From positions 1 to 32,137 of the forward strand of contig CAIVSK010000018.1 of assembly GCA_903908495.1 (NCBI GenBank): DNA of 32,137 bases, in the 5' to 3' direction. This stretch comes from Akkermansiaceae bacterium. GTDB taxonomy: Bacteria; Verrucomicrobiota; Verrucomicrobiia; Verrucomicrobiales; Akkermansiaceae. A model generated the notes under the pieces. It made no database searches. It was given only the letters and a program-made list of their open reading frames with translations, and had not been told where the DNA came from. Positions 13,878-23,196 of the stretch are shown here, one piece after another. The translations under genes were made by a program, and so were the position numbers. Within the stretch, counting starts at the first letter, position 1. Each line of letters begins with the position of its first letter.

Positions 13878-16800
13878 ATGAACTTTTTTACCATGAACTT
13901 GAATTTGATAACGGTTAGATCGAAGGCGCGAGCTGGGCTGGGGCTGATTGTGGTCTTGGCGGGGCTGGGAATGGGCAGTGCGCAGGCGCAGTGGAAGAGC
14001 ACGACGTATGCGCTGAAAGGCGGGTGGAACGCGATTTATCTGACGGGTGACGCGAGTTATGACACGCTCGCCAATCTGCTGCCCTCGCAGGTGCTGGAAG
14101 TGTGGCGCTGGCAGCCCAACCCGACGCAAGTGGGCTTCACCCAGTCGCCATTGATACCGGCGCCTGGCACGGCCGAGTGGGCGGTGTGGAAGCGCGACGG
14201 GACGATGACCTCGCTGGTGAGTTTGCTGGGCCAGACTGCCTATTTGGTGAGGTGCAGCGGCACCGCGACCAACAGTTACAGCATGACCCTCAAGCAATCG
14301 CTGCAATTGCCGGTGAATTCATGGGTGCGCAACGGGGCCAACCTGCTCGGGTTTCCGACACTCATGAGTGGCAGCTATCCAAAGATGAATGCTTACTTTG
14401 CGACCTTTCCGGCGGCGATTGCGGCGAACGCCAAGATATACAAATACGTGGGAGGCGAGCTGGGGGCAGGCAATCCGATGCAAGTGTTCTCGACGAGTGC
14501 GGAGCCGCTCGATGCCACCCAGGCGTATTGGTTTTCCGCGGCAGTGACCGGCGACTTTTACGCGCCGCTGGAAATCAGTCCCAGCAGCAATGGTGGACTC
14601 GTCTTTGGGCGCGATGGGGCGGTCATCAAGGTGCTCGTGCGCAACCTCAGTGCCGCCGCCGTCACCCTGACCCTGACACCGACGCCGAGCGAATCCGCGC
14701 CGACGGGCCAGGCCGGGATTGTGGGCGCGGTGCCGCTGACCAAGCGCGTGTTCAATGCGAGCACCTTGCAATGGACCGAAACGCCGATCACCGGCAGTTA
14801 CACCGAGGCGATCGGGCCCACGAGCACCGTCGAGCTTTTGTTTGGGATCAACCGCGGCGATGCCTTGATGTCCGGAGCCGCGTCCGGGGCCAATTTCGCC
14901 TCGTTGCTGCGCATCACCGACAGCAGCAACCTGATGGACGTGTATGTGCCGGTGACGGCTCAGACGGCTTCATTGGCGGGATTGTGGATCGGCGATGTTT
15001 CGCTGACCAACGTGAGCAACAAGGTTTCCAACGGCGCGCAAGCGAGCGCGAGTGTTGCTGGCGGAGTGATCACCGGCTTGACGATCGTTGGATCTGGTGG
15101 TTTTGGTTACTCCACTGCCCCGAAGGTCACCATCGCCGGGCCCCATGCCAACAGCAATGCCACCGCCACCGGCCTCGCCTCCGTCAGCGCGGGTGCGGTC
15201 ACTGGCATTGCGCCCGCCGCCACGGGTTCCGGCTACACGTCCGTACCCAGCGTCACCCTGTCACCGCCCACCGCCTCCGCCACCGCGACGGCGAGCGCCA
15301 GCATGAGCAACGGCACGGTTGCGGCCATCACGCAGACCCAAGCGGGCGGTTTTTATACCACTGCGCCGACGATCACCATCGACCCACCGCCGGGCAAGGT
15401 CACCGCCACGGGTAGCGCGACAGTCAACTTCGACAGAACCCTGGCGGGCATCAGCGTCGTTCAAGGCGGTTATTACTACGCCACGGCCCCCACCGTGACC
15501 ATTGACGCGCCCACGCTGGGCACCGCCACCGCCACCGCAGTGATGACGGGCGACGCCGTCACCGGCATCACGCTCAACGACCCCGGCCACAATTACACCG
15601 GCGTGCCGACCGTCACCATTGCTCCGCAGCCGAGCGCGCAGGCTACCGCTACCGCCATTCTGAGCGGCACCAAAACGCTTGCAGGTATTGCCACGTTGAC
15701 GGGTGGCAGCTATTACCTCACGGCCCCGACGGTCACCATCGCGGCACCGCCGGCAGCCACCAACGCCGTCCCGGGTACCGTGACCCTTTCCGCGGGAACC
15801 GTCACCGGCATTGCGGTGGCCACCGCGGGCACCAACTACTCCGCCGCTCCCAGCGTCACCCTCTCCGCTCCCAGCAGCAGCGTCACGGCGACCGGCACCG
15901 CGGTGCTCAGCGGCAAAACCTTGGGCAGCATTACCCCGGTTTTGTACGGCGGCTACTATAGCGTCGCACCGACGGTGGCGATCAGCGCTCCGACCGCCGC
16001 TGTGACGGCGGCACCGGGTGCCATCACGCTTTCCGCCACTGGCACGGTTGCAAGCATCGCGCTGGGCACGGCAGGCAGCAATTACACCACCGCCCCGACG
16101 CTCGTGCTCTCGGCCCCGCCTGCCAGCGCCACCGCCACCGGCACTGCGGTGGTCAGCAGCAAAACCCTCGCCAGCATCAACCTCGTTCTGGGAGGTGGCT
16201 ATTACACTGCCGCGCCCACCGTGGGAATCACCGCTCCAAGCGCCGCGATCACCGCCGCGCCCGGCACCGTGAGCCTAACCGCGGGTAGCGTGACCGCCAT
16301 CGCGCTGGGCACGGCGGGCACCAACTACACCACCGCGCCGACCGTCGTACTTTCGGCCCCACCGGCCAGCGTGACCGCCACCGGCACCGCGGTGCTCAGC
16401 GGCAAAACCCTCGGCAGCATCACCCCCGTTCTCGGCGGTGGCTATTATAGCGTTGCGCCGTCGGTGGCAATCACCGCTCCGACCGCCGCAATCAACGCCG
16501 TGGCGGGCACGGTGACCCTTTCTGCCACTGGCACGGTTGCAAGCATCGCGCTGGGCACGGCCGGCACCAACTACACCACTGCGCCAACCGTCGTGCTTTC
16601 GGCCCCGCCCGCCAGCAGCCAAGCCACCGGCACCGCGGTGCTCAGCGGCAAAACCCTCGGCAGCATCACCCCCGTTCTGAGCGGCGGCTATTACACGGTC
16701 GCGCCAACGGTGGGGATCAGTGCCCCGAGTGCCTCTGTGACCGCGGCACCAGGAGCCATCAGCCTGTCAGCCGGCACGGTTTCGAGCATTGCCCAGGGCA

Positions 16801-19800
16801 CCGCGGGCAGCAACTACACCACCGCACCAACCCTGGTGCTGTCGGCACCGCCCGCCAGCACGACGGGCGTGGCAACTCCCACAGTCGGCGGCGGCATGGT
16901 GGCCAGCATCGCGGTCACCACTGCGGGCTCATATTACTCCGTGGCCCCTACCGTGACAGTGGCTGCGCCACCCGCCAGCGTCACTGCCACGGCGACGATG
17001 ACCTATGTTTCCGCAACCGTGATCAACCTTGGATCATCCACGCCCGGCACGAACTACGCGACGGTTCCCACCATCAGTTTTTCGGGTGGCGGCGGCAGCG
17101 GTTTGACGGCGGCCTGCCAACTGGGCCTGACGGCGCAGAGTTTCAAAATCACCTCAGGAACCCAGACCTATTCCGTCGCACCCACGATTGCGATTTCTGG
17201 CGGCGGGGGTAGCGGAGCCACCGCCACGGCGGTGTTAACCAATGGCCTGGTTACAGGTATCACGATTACCTCCATGGGGTATCCCTACACGAGCGCTCCT
17301 ACCTTGGCGTTTTCGGCGGGCACCATTCTCGCTGCGGGCACATCCCCGACGGCAACCGGCAACGCCACGCAATTCGCGGTCTATAAAATCACGACCGGCG
17401 GCACCCCAACGGGCTACACCAGCGCGCCGACGGCCACGATCACCGCGCCCGCGGCGGCGGTCCAGGCCACGGCCACGGCCACTGTCTCAGGCGGAGGCAT
17501 CACGGCCATCACCGTCGGCACCGCGGGCACCGGCTACATCAGCGCGCCGACGGTCACCATCGCCGCGCCGCCGACGCCAGTGCAAGCCACGGCAAGCGCG
17601 GTTCTCAGCGCCGATGGGGTCGGCAGCTACACCATCACCAATCCGGGTGTCGGCTATTCCAGCGCGCCAACGGTCACTTCGATCACCGCCGCGCCTGCCG
17701 CAGTGCAGGCGGTGGCCACCGCGACGTTGACCAACGGCGCAGTGAGCAGCTACACGATCACCACGGCGGGAACCAACTACACCACCCTGCCGACGGTGAC
17801 GATGAGCGGCGGCACCTTTGCCACCCCGTTGCAGGCCGTGGCGAGCGCCAATTTGACCAGCGGTGCGGTGAGCAGTTACACGGTGGGCACGGCTGGTGCG
17901 GGCTATTTGAGCGCGCCGACGGTCACTTCGATCACCGCCGCCCCTGCCGCAGTGCAGGCGGTGGCCACCGCCAATTTGACCAACGGCGCAGTGAGCGGCT
18001 ATACGATCACCACGGCGGGCAGCAACTACATCACGGTTCCGACGGTGACGATGAGCGGCGGCACTCTAACGACCCCGGTGCAGGCGGTGGCGACGGCCAA
18101 CCTCACCAGCGGCGCGGTGAGCAGTTACACGGTGGGCACGGCCGGGGCGGGTTATGTGAGCGCGCCGACGGTGACCTCGATCACGGCGCCGCCTGCCGCC
18201 GTGCAGGCCACGGCCACCGCTGTTTTGACCGGCGGCGCAGTGAGCAGCTTTACCATCAACAATGCCGGCACCAACTACACCACGGTTCCGACGGTGACGA
18301 TGAGCGGCGGCACTCTAACGACCCCGGTGCAGGCGGTGGCGACGGCCAACCTCACCAGCGGCGCGGTGAGCAGTTACACGGTCGGCACGGCCGGGGCGGG
18401 TTATGTGAGCGCGCCGACGGTGACCTCGATCACGGCGCCGCCTGCCGCCGTGCAGGCCAAGGCCACCGCCAATTTGTACAACGGCGCAGTGAGCGGCTAC
18501 TCGATCTACACGGCGGGCACCAACTACACCACGGTGCCGACGGTGACGATGAGCGGCGGCACTCAAGTGACGGGAGTGCAAGCCACCGCGACAAGCACCT
18601 TGAGCGGGGATGGCGTGGCCAGTTTCGATATCGTCAACGCAGGCGCAGGTTACCTCGTCGCGCCGGTGGTGACGTCGATCACGGCCGCGCCGACTGGGGT
18701 AACCACTGCGACGGTCACGGCGAGCATCGCCAACGGCCAAGTCAGCGGCTACACCATCACCAACCCAGGCAGCAATTATCAAACCGCGCCGGCGGTGACG
18801 ATGAGCGGTGGCAGTTTCAAAACCCCGGTGCAAGCGACGGCGACGACCAGCTTGACCCAAGCCACGGCGGTGGCGGGCGGCACGGTCAGTGGCATCACGG
18901 TTGGGCAACTGCCGACGGTGTACTCGTCGATGCCGACGGTGACGGTGGCCAATCCACCTGCCAGTGTGCCGGCGACGGCGAGTGCCACGGTACTGAGTGG
19001 AGCGGTCAGCACCTTGGTGCTCACGGCAGGTGGCAGCAATTACGCGACGGTGCCAAGGGTGACGCTGAGTGGCGGCACGGGCGCGACGGCGACGGCGGCC
19101 TTGGGCCTGACGGCGCAGAGTTTCAGCTTCACCCCGGGCAGCCAAAGCTACACCACGGCGCCCGTGGTGACGATTTCCGGGGGTGGAGCGACCACCGCCG
19201 CGACGGCAACGGCGATTCTCAGCGGAGGCGGCTCCGGCACCGTCACGGGCATCAGCCTCAGCACGGTGGGTGCGGGCTACACCAGCGCGCCGACCCTCAC
19301 GATCTCCGGCGGCACCATCAAAACCGCGGGCGCTCTAACCACGGCGCTGGGCAACGCCCTGCAGTTCAGCGTCTCCAGACTCACCTTGGTCAACGGCGGT
19401 TCGGGCTACAGCGCCGGCAGCGTGGCGGTGGCCCTCGATACCCCACCGGTGGCCCAGACGGCCACCGCCACGGCCGTCCTCAGCAGCGGCGGCTTCGGCA
19501 CGGTCACCGGCATCACCCTGACCTCACCGGGTAAGGGCTACCTCTCCCCGCCGGCCATCAGCATCAGCTCGCCGGATACCGACACGGTCACCGTGCTCAG
19601 CGATGGGATCGGCAGCATCAGTCTCGGCCTCGGCGGCGCGGGCTACGCCTCGCCTCCGGTCGTGACGCTCAGCGATCCACCGCCCGGGACGCCGGCGACG
19701 GCCGTGGCGACCGTCGCCGAGGGGTTGGTCACCGGCTTCACACTCACCAACGCGGGCAGCCTCTACACTGCCGCGCCCAACGTGACGGTTGCCGACCCGC

Positions 19801-20759
19801 CAGCGTCGGTGCAGGCGACGGCCACCTGCGTCTTGACGGGTGGCAGCAGCGGCACGGCCGCCAATGGCGTGGGGTCCATCACGCTCACCCAAGCGGGCAG
19901 CGGCTACCCGAGCGCCCCGACCATCACTTTCTCCGATCCTCCCAATTTGGTGGGAGCCACCGCCACGGCCACTCTCAGCAACTATGCCGTCACCGGCTAT
20001 ACGATCGTCAATCCGGGCAATGGCTACTCCAGCGCTCCGACGGTGACGGTGGGCGCACCGCAAGTGAATTTACAGGCGACGGCCACGGCGACGGTGGCCA
20101 ATGGCTCGGTGACCGGCTTCACGGTGACGGGTGGTGGCAGTGGCTATGAAATGGCGCCGGCCATCACCATCGATCTGCCGCCGCCACAGACCGGCAGTTC
20201 GACGCCGACGCCCTTCAAGCTGCGCACGTTGTTGCATCTATCGGATAGCGGGGTGGCGAGCCTGTTGTCGCACGTCTATCTGGGCCAGTTGGCGGTGGCT
20301 CCCAATGCGGCGGGCATCTGCACCCATGAGTCACTCTTGAAACAGGATGCCTTGGCCAGCGCCCAGCACCTCGGTTCGGCCTTCCTGCCCTTGGACCAAG
20401 TCATCATCAATGGCAGCGGTCACTTCGCCACCGGCCAGACGCTCACCCGCAGGGTCAGCATTCCCTATAACGATGCGACCAACCCCTTCGTCCACGAGTA
20501 CCACCCCGATCACAACAACATGGATGCCCTGGGCAATCCGCTGGCGGCCGGGGTGGAATCGCCCAACATCACCCGCACCTGCAAGTTCATCTTCACCGCC
20601 ACTCCACCGGCCGGCAGCACTGTGACCACCGGCTGGGGCAGCAGTGTGGTGGGCGGCAACTACATCGAAACCATGGCCGGCGTGCACAAGGACAACCTCA
20701 TTCTCTCCGGCACCTTCGAACTGCGCCGCGCCTCTCAAATCGGCACGCTCTCGCAGTAA
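13878..20759 (+). CDS. Giant secreted repeat protein (GxxYxxAPxV repeats)
   Basis: This is a 2293-aa protein. The signal peptide is within residues 1-38 (hydrophobic G-L-G-L-I-V-V-L-A-G-L-G-M, cleavage near A-Q-A). An N-terminal domain (about 40-380) starts with G-G-W-N-A-I-Y-L and a W-R-W motif. From about 395 to 2107 there are about 42 copies of a 38-45-residue unit built on G-x-x-Y-x-x-A-P-x-V-x-I, each ending in a Pro/Ala- or Gly-rich turn. Ala, Thr, Ser, Gly and Val dominate and Cys is nearly absent, which suggests an elongated beta fibre or solenoid. The C-terminal 185 residues are a distinct domain with H-E-Y-H-P-D-H-N-N-M-D. The ATG at 13878 or at 13893 could be used. Localisation is outside the cytoplasm; an adhesive or structural role is inference. 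Confidence 0.9.
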   Translation: MNFFTMNLNLITVRSKARAGLGLIVVLAGLGMGSAQAQWKSTTYALKGGWNAIYLTGDASYDTLANLLPSQVLEVWRWQPNPTQVGFTQSPLIPAPGTAEWAVWKRDGTMTSLVSLLGQTAYLVRCSGTATNSYSMTLKQSLQLPVNSWVRNGANLLGFPTLMSGSYPKMNAYFATFPAAIAANAKIYKYVGGELGAGNPMQVFSTSAEPLDATQAYWFSAAVTGDFYAPLEISPSSNGGLVFGRDGAVIKVLVRNLSAAAVTLTLTPTPSESAPTGQAGIVGAVPLTKRVFNASTLQWTETPITGSYTEAIGPTSTVELLFGINRGDALMSGAASGANFASLLRITDSSNLMDVYVPVTAQTASLAGLWIGDVSLTNVSNKVSNGAQASASVAGGVITGLTIVGSGGFGYSTAPKVTIAGPHANSNATATGLASVSAGAVTGIAPAATGSGYTSVPSVTLSPPTASATATASASMSNGTVAAITQTQAGGFYTTAPTITIDPPPGKVTATGSATVNFDRTLAGISVVQGGYYYATAPTVTIDAPTLGTATATAVMTGDAVTGITLNDPGHNYTGVPTVTIAPQPSAQATATAILSGTKTLAGIATLTGGSYYLTAPTVTIAAPPAATNAVPGTVTLSAGTVTGIAVATAGTNYSAAPSVTLSAPSSSVTATGTAVLSGKTLGSITPVLYGGYYSVAPTVAISAPTAAVTAAPGAITLSATGTVASIALGTAGSNYTTAPTLVLSAPPASATATGTAVVSSKTLASINLVLGGGYYTAAPTVGITAPSAAITAAPGTVSLTAGSVTAIALGTAGTNYTTAPTVVLSAPPASVTATGTAVLSGKTLGSITPVLGGGYYSVAPSVAITAPTAAINAVAGTVTLSATGTVASIALGTAGTNYTTAPTVVLSAPPASSQATGTAVLSGKTLGSITPVLSGGYYTVAPTVGISAPSASVTAAPGAISLSAGTVSSIAQGTAGSNYTTAPTLVLSAPPASTTGVATPTVGGGMVASIAVTTAGSYYSVAPTVTVAAPPASVTATATMTYVSATVINLGSSTPGTNYATVPTISFSGGGGSGLTAACQLGLTAQSFKITSGTQTYSVAPTIAISGGGGSGATATAVLTNGLVTGITITSMGYPYTSAPTLAFSAGTILAAGTSPTATGNATQFAVYKITTGGTPTGYTSAPTATITAPAAAVQATATATVSGGGITAITVGTAGTGYISAPTVTIAAPPTPVQATASAVLSADGVGSYTITNPGVGYSSAPTVTSITAAPAAVQAVATATLTNGAVSSYTITTAGTNYTTLPTVTMSGGTFATPLQAVASANLTSGAVSSYTVGTAGAGYLSAPTVTSITAAPAAVQAVATANLTNGAVSGYTITTAGSNYITVPTVTMSGGTLTTPVQAVATANLTSGAVSSYTVGTAGAGYVSAPTVTSITAPPAAVQATATAVLTGGAVSSFTINNAGTNYTTVPTVTMSGGTLTTPVQAVATANLTSGAVSSYTVGTAGAGYVSAPTVTSITAPPAAVQAKATANLYNGAVSGYSIYTAGTNYTTVPTVTMSGGTQVTGVQATATSTLSGDGVASFDIVNAGAGYLVAPVVTSITAAPTGVTTATVTASIANGQVSGYTITNPGSNYQTAPAVTMSGGSFKTPVQATATTSLTQATAVAGGTVSGITVGQLPTVYSSMPTVTVANPPASVPATASATVLSGAVSTLVLTAGGSNYATVPRVTLSGGTGATATAALGLTAQSFSFTPGSQSYTTAPVVTISGGGATTAATATAILSGGGSGTVTGISLSTVGAGYTSAPTLTISGGTIKTAGALTTALGNALQFSVSRLTLVNGGSGYSAGSVAVALDTPPVAQTATATAVLSSGGFGTVTGITLTSPGKGYLSPPAISISSPDTDTVTVLSDGIGSISLGLGGAGYASPPVVTLSDPPPGTPATAVATVAEGLVTGFTLTNAGSLYTAAPNVTVADPPASVQATATCVLTGGSSGTAANGVGSITLTQAGSGYPSAPTITFSDPPNLVGATATATLSNYAVTGYTIVNPGNGYSSAPTVTVGAPQVNLQATATATVANGSVTGFTVTGGGSGYEMAPAITIDLPPPQTGSSTPTPFKLRTLLHLSDSGVASLLSHVYLGQLAVAPNAAGICTHESLLKQDALASAQHLGSAFLPLDQVIINGSGHFATGQTLTRRVSIPYNDATNPFVHEYHPDHNNMDALGNPLAAGVESPNITRTCKFIFTATPPAGSTVTTGWGSSVVGGNYIETMAGVHKDNLILSGTFELRRASQIGTLSQ
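15070..20200 (+). repeat. About 42 coding repeats of a 38-45-codon unit
   Basis: Counting the Y-x-x-x-P-x-V/I core gives 42 units. Three blocks can be told apart. In about 15.8-16.9 kb two unit types alternate (G-G-Y-Y-S-V-A-P and G-T-N-Y-T-T-A-P) with an 82-codon super-period. In about 17.6-18.8 kb another pair alternates (G-A-G-Y-x-S-A-P-T-V-T-S-I-T and G-T-N-Y-T-T-V-P-T-V-T-M-S-G-G) with an 83-codon super-period. The flanking units are more diverged. Confidence 0.88.
18032..18459 (+). repeat. Near-identical 179-bp direct repeat, 249-bp period
   Basis: The segments 18032-18210 and 18281-18459 are identical except for one base (gtgggc against gtcggc). The 249-bp period equals 83 codons, so copies can be gained or lost without a frameshift. 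This is the most recent duplication in the repeat region. Confidence 0.88.
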
Positions 20760-20862
20760 GAAAAGCTGAAAACTGAAAGCAGAAATGCAGATGAAGAAAA
20801 AGCCGCCTATTCTAACTCTTAACAAATAACTCTTAACTAATAACCAATAACTCTCCCCCCCC

Positions 20863-22716
20863 ATGAAAAAGACCGCCATATTCGCCACCCTGCTGTGCCT
20901 GGCACAGAGTTCCCTGCACGCCGACGTGCCCTCGTTCATCAACTACCAAGGCAAAGTGGCCGACGCCACCGGGCTGCCCATCGGGGCGTCCGGCACGGCG
21001 GCGAGCTTCACGGCGGCACCCGTGAACCGCAAGATCCTCTTCCGCATTTACAGTACCGCCACCGGCGGCACGCCGTTGTGGACGGAAGAGCAGACCGCGA
21101 CGGTTTCCAGTGGGGTGTTCAGTGTGCTCTTGGGCAACGGCATTCCCGCCACCGGCCTCGCGGCTGGCGGCGGCGGCACCACGCTGACGGCCGAGCAGGC
21201 GGCCCACACCGACCTCAGCGCGGTCTTTGCCAACAGCGCCAGTCGGTTTCTTGAAATCGTGGTGGACAGTGGCGACAACGCCTTGACCGCCGCCGACGTG
21301 CCGGTGAGCCCGCGTCAGCAGATCACCAGCACCGCGTTTGCCTTCCGCGCCAAGGTGGCCGACGGCATCGCCCCGGCAACCGCCACCTCCACCGACTTGA
21401 CGATCAGTCCCTCGACCCTGCCTACGGGGATTGCCGCCAGCAACTACGGCCTCGGCTGGTACGGCAGCGGCCGCACCTTCAACGGCATCGCCGTCGATGG
21501 TCCCGTGCTCTACGGCAACGCGGGTGGCGCGCTCGGCTCCAACACCGGCAGCGTCAAAAACCTCGCCCTGGCGTGGAATGCCGCAGGCCAGGTCGGCATC
21601 GGTACCCCGGCCCTGAACGCGATCAACACCAATCTTACCAATAAACTCATCCTGCAAGGTGACGACGCCACCACGCCCGCCCAGCAACTCGTCATCCGTG
21701 GCAATACCGACCCCACCGAGCGCCTGGCCATCGGCTACGACACCACACTCAACCAAGGCACCCTCCAATCGTACACCGCCGCCTCCTCCTACGGCAATCT
21801 GGTTCTCAACCCGCTCGGCGGCAATATCGGCATCGGCACCTCGGCGCCGACCAACCGCTTGTCGGTGGAATATGCGCGGCAGTCCACCGCGAGCTCTGCC
21901 AATGCAGCAGCCAAAATCGGGGGTACCAATATCTACACCTATATGGGGTCTTATAATAACGGCTCCTATGCCACATGGATCCAATCGATGCGCTCTATAG
22001 ATGATGTGGCATTCCCCTTGGCTATCAATCCCAATGGCGGCAACGTCGGTATCGGCACCACCGCTCCCGCCTCCAAGCTCGACGTCAACGGCAGCGCCCA
22101 TGTGGCGACCACGCTGACCGTGGATGGAGCGGCCAGCGCCGCAAGCTTTACCGGCAACGGTGCCGCGCTCACCGCGCTGGCCGGTGCCAATCTATCATCC
22201 GGAACCGTGCCGCTGGCGGCCTTGGTTGATGCCGTGAAGCTGGCGCTTTGCCCCGCCGGTTCGATCATGGCTTACGGTGGAACGACGGCCCCGACGGGGT
22301 GGTTGCTGTGTGACGGCACATCCTACAGCCGGACGACATATTTGACGCTTTTCACTGCGATAGGCACGAGTTTCGGAGCGGTACCAGACAACTTCAACGT
22401 GCCCGACTTGCGCGGTCGCTTCCTGCGTGGAACGGACAACGGCGCCACCCACGATCCGGACAGAGCTTCGCGCACAGCCATTACTACGGGAGGCAACATC
22501 GGAGACACGATCGGAAGTTTGCAGCTGGATGCGTTCAAAAGCCATGTTCACGCGCTCCCAAGTGATTCGGTGCCCGGCGCCACTGGTGATATGCCAACCG
22601 TCAATAACACAGCCGGCTCCGATGAGGCCATCTCTGCGGCTAATCCAACGGGAAGCACGGGCGGCACTGAAACCCGCCCGGTCAACGTCAACGTCAATTA
22701 CATCATCAAGTATTGA
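20863..22716 (+). CDS. Secreted tail-fibre-like protein with phage tail-collar domain
   Basis: This is a 617-aa protein. A signal peptide (M-K-K-T-A-I-F-A-T-L-L-C-L-A-Q-S-S-L-H-A) precedes F-I-N-Y-Q-G-K-V, the start of an N-terminal beta domain known from bacterial exported proteins. The middle has three G-I-G-T motifs (near 243, 320 and 393; N-V-G-I-G-T-T-A-P-A-S-K-L-D-V-N-G is the best), as in tail-fibre and trimeric-fibre shafts. The C-terminal 150 residues match the tail-collar family: G-S-I-M-A-Y-G-G, W-L-L-C-D-G-T-S-Y, V-P-D-L-R-G-R-F-L-R-G and a late F-K-S-H-V-H. Phage fibres are not normally exported through a signal peptide, so this is probably a cellular surface protein using the same fold. 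Eight C residues abut the start codon. Confidence 0.88.
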   Translation: MKKTAIFATLLCLAQSSLHADVPSFINYQGKVADATGLPIGASGTAASFTAAPVNRKILFRIYSTATGGTPLWTEEQTATVSSGVFSVLLGNGIPATGLAAGGGGTTLTAEQAAHTDLSAVFANSASRFLEIVVDSGDNALTAADVPVSPRQQITSTAFAFRAKVADGIAPATATSTDLTISPSTLPTGIAASNYGLGWYGSGRTFNGIAVDGPVLYGNAGGALGSNTGSVKNLALAWNAAGQVGIGTPALNAINTNLTNKLILQGDDATTPAQQLVIRGNTDPTERLAIGYDTTLNQGTLQSYTAASSYGNLVLNPLGGNIGIGTSAPTNRLSVEYARQSTASSANAAAKIGGTNIYTYMGSYNNGSYATWIQSMRSIDDVAFPLAINPNGGNVGIGTTAPASKLDVNGSAHVATTLTVDGAASAASFTGNGAALTALAGANLSSGTVPLAALVDAVKLALCPAGSIMAYGGTTAPTGWLLCDGTSYSRTTYLTLFTAIGTSFGAVPDNFNVPDLRGRFLRGTDNGATHDPDRASRTAITTGGNIGDTIGSLQLDAFKSHVHALPSDSVPGATGDMPTVNNTAGSDEAISAANPTGSTGGTETRPVNVNVNYIIKY

Positions 22717-23196
22717 TGGATCGGAGGCTGAAAGCTGAAAAGCTGAAAGAGCATCGCAGCTCCTCTGGCGCATTCCTTTGCTACGACTCATGCACCAGTC
22801 ATTGAAGATTTCAGAAATCAAACCGCAGATGGGTAGCAGAGAATGTCGGGATGTGGGCTGGGAGAAAAAACACCTGTGACTGACTGAACGGCAGCACGAA
22901 CTACAGAAGATGAACCACAAAAACCACAGAGAGCACAAAGAAATGAGGTCTTCCTTTGCGTCTTTGCGCCTTTGCGCGAGGTGATCTTCATACCCTGGCA
23001 ACTGTAACAGCCGATGATCCTGCTGCCAATCCGCTCATTCCAATTAAGAGTGATCTCGCGCAAAGGCGCAAAGACGCCAAGTTTTCAAGAATCAAGAAAT
23101 TCCAAATCCTCCTTCTGCCGCTCCTCTGCGAACTCCGCGATTCATTCATCCTTCATCCTTCAACTTTCAACTTTTAACTTTTAACTTTTCTTCCCC
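22717..23196. other. 480-bp repeat-rich junction between two operon genes
   Basis: No gene is supported here. Right after the stop come copies of ctgaaag/gctgaaaa (22729-22750). An A-rich ccacaga segment (22913-22940) follows, then a long inverted repeat (22958-23077), and at the end a run of ttcatcc and aactttt copies (about 23150-23190) leading to the next ATG. It looks like an accumulation of dispersed intergenic repeats. Confidence 0.6.
22958..23077. repeat. Inverted repeat, 23-bp perfect arms, 74-base spacer
   Basis: Left arm 22958-22980 and right arm 23055-23077 are perfect reverse complements; the right arm begins CTCGCGCAAAGGCGCAAAGA. The arms themselves contain GCGCAAAG-type internal repetition. 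Repeats of this GCGCAAAG type are, to my recollection, scattered between genes in several bacterial phyla. It may be a paired repeat element or form a hairpin in the transcript. Confidence 0.85.

Noticed and set aside
18315..19145. 276-codon minus-strand frame in the repeat region
   Set aside because: Arg/His-rich low-complexity shadow of the coding repeats.
15070..20200. Possible CRISPR-like array because of regular repeats
   Set aside because: Units are in-frame, diverged protein repeats of 115-135 bp without fixed short repeats and unique spacers; no cas genes are present.
20833..22101. 422-codon minus-strand frame opposite the tail-collar gene
   Set aside because: Antisense shadow; the opposite strand has a signal peptide, GIGT motifs and a tail-collar domain.
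20863..22716. A prophage at the tail-collar gene
   Set aside because: There are no capsid, terminase, portal, tail-tube or lysis genes in the window, and the protein has a signal peptide.
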